Positions 8,125 to 9,806 of a stretch of 9,806 nt of DNA are shown here, piece by piece (within the stretch, counting starts at the first letter, position 1; every line of letters begins with the position of its first letter). The DNA is taken from the NCBI GenBank assembly GCA_003153855.1, contig PMBM01000039.1:1-9806 (forward strand), read 5' to 3'. The position numbers were made by a program, and so were the translations under genes. The notes beneath the pieces are model-generated. The model was not told the origin of the DNA. It made no database searches and worked only from the letters and a program-made list of their open reading frames with translations. Source of the DNA: Propionibacteriaceae bacterium (lineage in GTDB: Bacteria; Actinomycetota; Actinomycetes; Propionibacteriales; Propionibacteriaceae).

Positions 8125-8796
8125 TCACGAGCCGGCTCGGATGGACCGGTGGAGCTGGTCGACTCGGGTCTGGAGGTTGTCGCAGGCGCTGACGAACGCC
8201 GCGGGGGTGACGGGAGCGATGCCCACCGGGTCAGGCACCGACCAGTGGAGACGGTCCGGCCACGGCGTCATTTCTTCGTGAGCGTGGTCGCAGACGGCGA
8301 TCACGAGGTCCTCGTCGCGCACCGTGGTGGCGACGGCGTGCATGTCCGGGTCGAGGACCAGGCCCCGCCGGGAGGCCGTCGCGATGGCCAACGGATGCGG
8401 GACGCGGGCCGGACTGGTGCCGGCGTCGATGGCAGGGATGCTGCTGATGTTCCGCCAGCAGGCCGCTGCCAGCTTGGACCGTGCGGAGTTGCGGGTGCAG
8501 ACGAATGCCACGCGGCGTGGGCTTGCCATCATCGGTGTGCCGAGGCTGACCATGGCGACGACCTGAGCATCGTCGCTGCGCAACGACAGGTAGCTTCTGC
8601 GAGCGTCGTGCTCACTGCTACGACGCCTGATCAACCCCGCATCGACCAGGCATTTCACGTGATGAGACACCAGGCTCGTGGACAGACCCCACCGTTCGGC
8701 GACCTCTCCGGGGGACAGATCCCGGGTCAGCAGCGCCTGCGAGATCTCCCACCGCACACGCTCGGCCAGTGCCTGGTGGGCAAGCAACGCATCCAT
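8125..8796 (-). CDS. ArsR-family regulator fused to an arsenate-reductase/LMW-phosphatase-like domain
   Basis: The 223-residue protein has two parts. Residues 1-80 form an ArsR/SmtB winged helix (helix-turn-helix about 28-50, SLVSHHVKCL, then wing RRRSSEHDARRSYLSL). Residues 94-223 form an LMW-phosphatase fold with loop C100-TRNSA-R106-S107 and acid loop PDP (D189). C169 (LVIAVC) lines up by eye with C82 of pI258 ArsC (VVTLC); the third cysteine position seven residues on is M176. The classical arsenite site ELCVCDLC is absent and C49 is the only HTH cysteine, so the ligand site may lie in the enzyme domain or elsewhere. It probably represses its own promoter and perhaps arsDA. Its SD, AAGG (8807-8804), lies inside the 26-bp operator-like palindrome. 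Similar fusions occur in other actinobacteria. Whether the second domain is a working reductase or a sensor is unknown. Confidence 0.88.
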   Translation of the reverse strand: MDALLAHQALAERVRWEISQALLTRDLSPGEVAERWGLSTSLVSHHVKCLVDAGLIRRRSSEHDARRSYLSLRSDDAQVVAMVSLGTPMMASPRRVAFVCTRNSARSKLAAACWRNISSIPAIDAGTSPARVPHPLAIATASRRGLVLDPDMHAVATTVRDEDLVIAVCDHAHEEMTPWPDRLHWSVPDPVGIAPVTPAAFVSACDNLQTRVDQLHRSIRAGS

Positions 8797-8799
8797 GGG

Positions 8800-8825
8800 A
8801 TTACCTTAATCGCGATTGAGGTAAT
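8800..8825. promoter_or_regulatory. Near-perfect 26-bp palindrome, probable ArsR operator
   Basis: The arms ATTACCTTAATCG and CGATTGAGGTAAT are complementary at 12 of 13 positions. The core resembles TCAA-N6-TTGA, the usual ArsR/SmtB operator style. It begins four bases upstream of the regulator's ATG and covers that gene's SD, its likely transcription start and the edge of its -10. Autorepression is the natural inference. Confidence 0.75.
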
Positions 8826-8853
8826 CCTGGCGAGCGTGGCGTCGCCATGTCAA
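8824..8853 (-). promoter_or_regulatory. Promoter of the ArsR-fusion/arsC operon
   Basis: On the minus strand a perfect TTGACA (8853-8848) is followed after 18 bases by CAGGAT (8829-8824), which keeps the A2, A5 and T6 positions of the -10. Transcription would start near 8817, inside the palindrome at 8800-8825, giving a leader of about 20 bases. Confidence 0.5.
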
Positions 8854-8872
8854 GAAGACCGATCCACACGAT

Positions 8873-8895
8873 GACCGCTCACTTTGACAGCGGTC
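8873..8895. promoter_or_regulatory. Perfect 7-9-7 inverted repeat over the arsDA -35 region
   Basis: GACCGCT (8873-8879) and AGCGGTC (8889-8895) are exact inverted copies separated by nine bases. The spacer and right arm contain the candidate -35 TTGACA (8884-8889). The sequence is unlike the AT-centred palindrome at 8800-8825, so it may bind a different regulator or be chance. Confidence 0.35.
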
Positions 8896-8912
8896 GAAGT
8901 AAGGACGAGACT
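8884..8912 (+). promoter_or_regulatory. Candidate promoter of arsDA
   Basis: A perfect -35 TTGACA (8884-8889) is followed after 17 bases by GAGACT (8907-8912), a weak -10 that keeps A2 and T6. Transcription would start near 8919, about 50 bases upstream of arsD. The perfect -35 makes the call plausible; the poor -10 would suit a regulated promoter. Confidence 0.45.
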
Positions 8913-8931
8913 CGTATCGACAATCATCAAT

Positions 8932-8949
8932 GCGACCGTGTCTGGTCGC
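8932..8949 (+). other. Small hairpin in the arsD leader
   Basis: GCGACC (8932-8937) and GGTCGC (8944-8949) pair perfectly over 6 bp with loop GTGTCT, ending four bases before the arsD ribosome binding site. It may shape access to that site or do nothing. Confidence 0.3.
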
Positions 8950-8953
8950 GCGT

Positions 8954-8959
8954 AGGAGA
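8954..8959 (+). promoter_or_regulatory. Ribosome binding site fixing the arsD GTG start
   Basis: AGGAGA is followed by eight bases and then GTG at 8968. It is the strongest SD in the window and settles the non-ATG start of arsD. Confidence 0.75.
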
Positions 8960-8967
8960 ACAGAGCC

Positions 8968-9369
8968 GTGCCGAAGATCCGCGTGTTCGAGGGCCCGTTG
9001 TGCTGCAACACGGGCGTGTGCGGGACCGACGTCGACCAGAAGCTGGTCGACTTCACCGCTGACGTCCATTGGGCGACCAGCAGGGGCGCGGACGTGGTCC
9101 GGGCGAACTTGGCGCAAGACCCGGTGGCCTTCACCGAGAACCCGCTGGTCCTGCAGTTCGTGCAGACCGTCGGCGTCGAAGGGCTTCCCTTGGTGACGCT
9201 CGATGACCACACCGTGATCACCGGCCGCTTCCCCACCCGTGACGAGCTCGCCAAGTTCGCCGGTCTCGCTCCCGCAGCGACTCTGAAGCTCGCCGTCGCG
9301 GAGGTCGCGTCGTGCTGCGGGGGTCAGGACGCGTCCGAGGGGTCCACCGGCGGCTGCTGCGGTCAGTGA
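8968..9369 (+). CDS. arsD: ArsD arsenite metallochaperone
   Basis: This 133-residue protein begins in family style (MPKIRVFEG), with the conserved arsenite-binding cysteines C12, C13 and C18 in CCNTGVC. The body is a thioredoxin-like fold (ANLAQDPVAF, GVEGLPLVTLDD). The tail carries two further vicinal pairs, C116-C117 (SCCGG) and C130-C131 (GGCCGQ), as in the E. coli protein. In characterised systems ArsD hands arsenite to the ATPase ArsA and raises its affinity; the first three cysteines are the essential ones. All are present here, so it should be functional. Start is GTG 8968 with AGGAGA upstream. The stop TGA (9367-9369) lies eight bases before the arsA ATG, so the two genes are almost certainly cotranscribed. 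Divergent from the ArsR-fusion operon. Confidence 0.95.
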   Translation: MPKIRVFEGPLCCNTGVCGTDVDQKLVDFTADVHWATSRGADVVRANLAQDPVAFTENPLVLQFVQTVGVEGLPLVTLDDHTVITGRFPTRDELAKFAGLAPAATLKLAVAEVASCCGGQDASEGSTGGCCGQ

Positions 9370-9377
9370 GCCCGTCC

Positions 9378-9806
9378 ATGGAGCTGCTGAACGACGTCCC
9401 GCGGTTCGTCTTCTTCACCGGCAAGGGCGGCGTGGGCAAGACGAGCCTCGCGTGCGCCGTCGCCGTCCACCTTGCGGACGCCGGCAAGCGGGTACTTCTG
9501 GTGTCCACCGACCCGGCGTCGAACGTCGGACAGGTGTTCGGGCAGACGATCGGTCACCAGATCACCCCCGTGGCCGGCGTCGCCGGGTTGACGGCGCTGG
9601 ACATCGACCCCGAGAAAGCCGCGGAAAGCTACCGCGAACGGACGCTCGCGCCGGTACGAGCCTTCCTGTCGGCCTTCGACCTGGCGGCAGTGACCGAGCA
9701 GCTGTCAGGAGCGTGTACGACCGAGATCGCCTCGTTCAACGAGTTCACGGCGCTGCTGGCCGACGATGCCGCTGCCGACGTCGACCACGTCGTCTTCGAC
9801 ACCGCG
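9378..9806 (+). CDS. arsA: ArsA arsenite-efflux ATPase (partial, N-terminal 143 residues)
   Basis: This is the start of the soluble ATPase that drives arsenite efflux through a membrane pump. Visible features: deviant Walker A/P-loop GKGGVGKTS (15-23) with both signature lysines K16 and K21; STDPASN (43-49) with D45; the arsenite-site cysteine C113 in SGACTTEIA, at the same number as in E. coli ArsA; and the start of the switch-II motif DTA(P) at 141-143, where the window ends. I chose ATG 9378 because it gives the usual N-terminus (MELLNDVPRF then FFTGKGG). An in-frame GTG at 9366 overlaps the arsD stop and would add four residues. Whether the protein has one or two ATPase halves cannot be seen. 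The next gene, possibly arsB or acr3, is outside the window. Confidence 0.95.
   Translation, partial: MELLNDVPRFVFFTGKGGVGKTSLACAVAVHLADAGKRVLLVSTDPASNVGQVFGQTIGHQITPVAGVAGLTALDIDPEKAAESYRERTLAPVRAFLSAFDLAAVTEQLSGACTTEIASFNEFTALLADDAAADVDHVVFDTA

Noticed and set aside
8915..8935. AT-rich stretch between the arsDA promoter and arsD as a second ArsR site
   Set aside because: Only the outermost three bases (TCG/CGA) are symmetric; too weak to call an operator.
1..9806. Mobile elements, CRISPR arrays, tRNA or rRNA genes
   Set aside because: I saw no transposase or integrase motifs, evenly spaced direct repeats, or tRNA/rRNA-like sequence on either strand.

Overview
The window looks like chromosomal DNA from a high-GC actinobacterium. 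Support: strong G/C bias at third codon positions, GTG starts, a probable leaderless gene, and an ArsR regulator fused to an arsenate-reductase-type domain. The lineage is inferred from style and protein families; something like Nocardioidaceae or a relative is possible, but the genus cannot be named.

Layout. (1) Bases 6536 down to 1 on the minus strand are one uninterrupted reading frame of more than 2,178 codons that leaves the window. It encodes a very large secreted modular protein: signal peptide, an N,N-dimethylformamidase beta-subunit-like domain, Ig-like modules, a DUF4082-like module, a glutamine-amidotransferase/ThuA-like region, a NodB/polysaccharide-deacetylase-like region, fibronectin/purple-acid-phosphatase-N-like and lectin-like modules, and tandem Ig repeats. 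Its leader carries a hairpin ending at the base before the start codon, with the Shine-Dalgarno in its loop. (2) Bases 6819-7616 (+) encode an integral membrane protein resembling the uncharacterised COG4705 family. It is built from four copies of one two-helix unit, each with the signature [FY]-W-x9-G-x4-D. (3) Bases 7659-9806 are a divergent arsenic-resistance locus. On the minus strand lie an ArsR-arsenate-reductase fusion and a stand-alone arsenate reductase arsC. On the plus strand lie arsD (metallochaperone) and the start of arsA (pump ATPase), which is cut by the window edge.

How the genes work together. Arsenate would be reduced to arsenite by ArsC. ArsD would pass arsenite to ArsA, which would energise an efflux pump. 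No ArsB or Acr3 pump gene lies inside the window; one may follow arsA. The ArsR fusion probably controls the locus through a near-perfect 26-bp palindrome that overlaps its own promoter and ribosome binding site. A second inverted repeat surrounds the likely -35 box of arsDA. The giant exported protein and the membrane protein show no visible functional link to the arsenic genes.

The features most worth follow-up are the four-fold repeat in the membrane protein, the regulator-enzyme fusion with its operators, and the pairing of two enzyme-like folds in one giant secreted protein. None is proven to be a new system from sequence alone.
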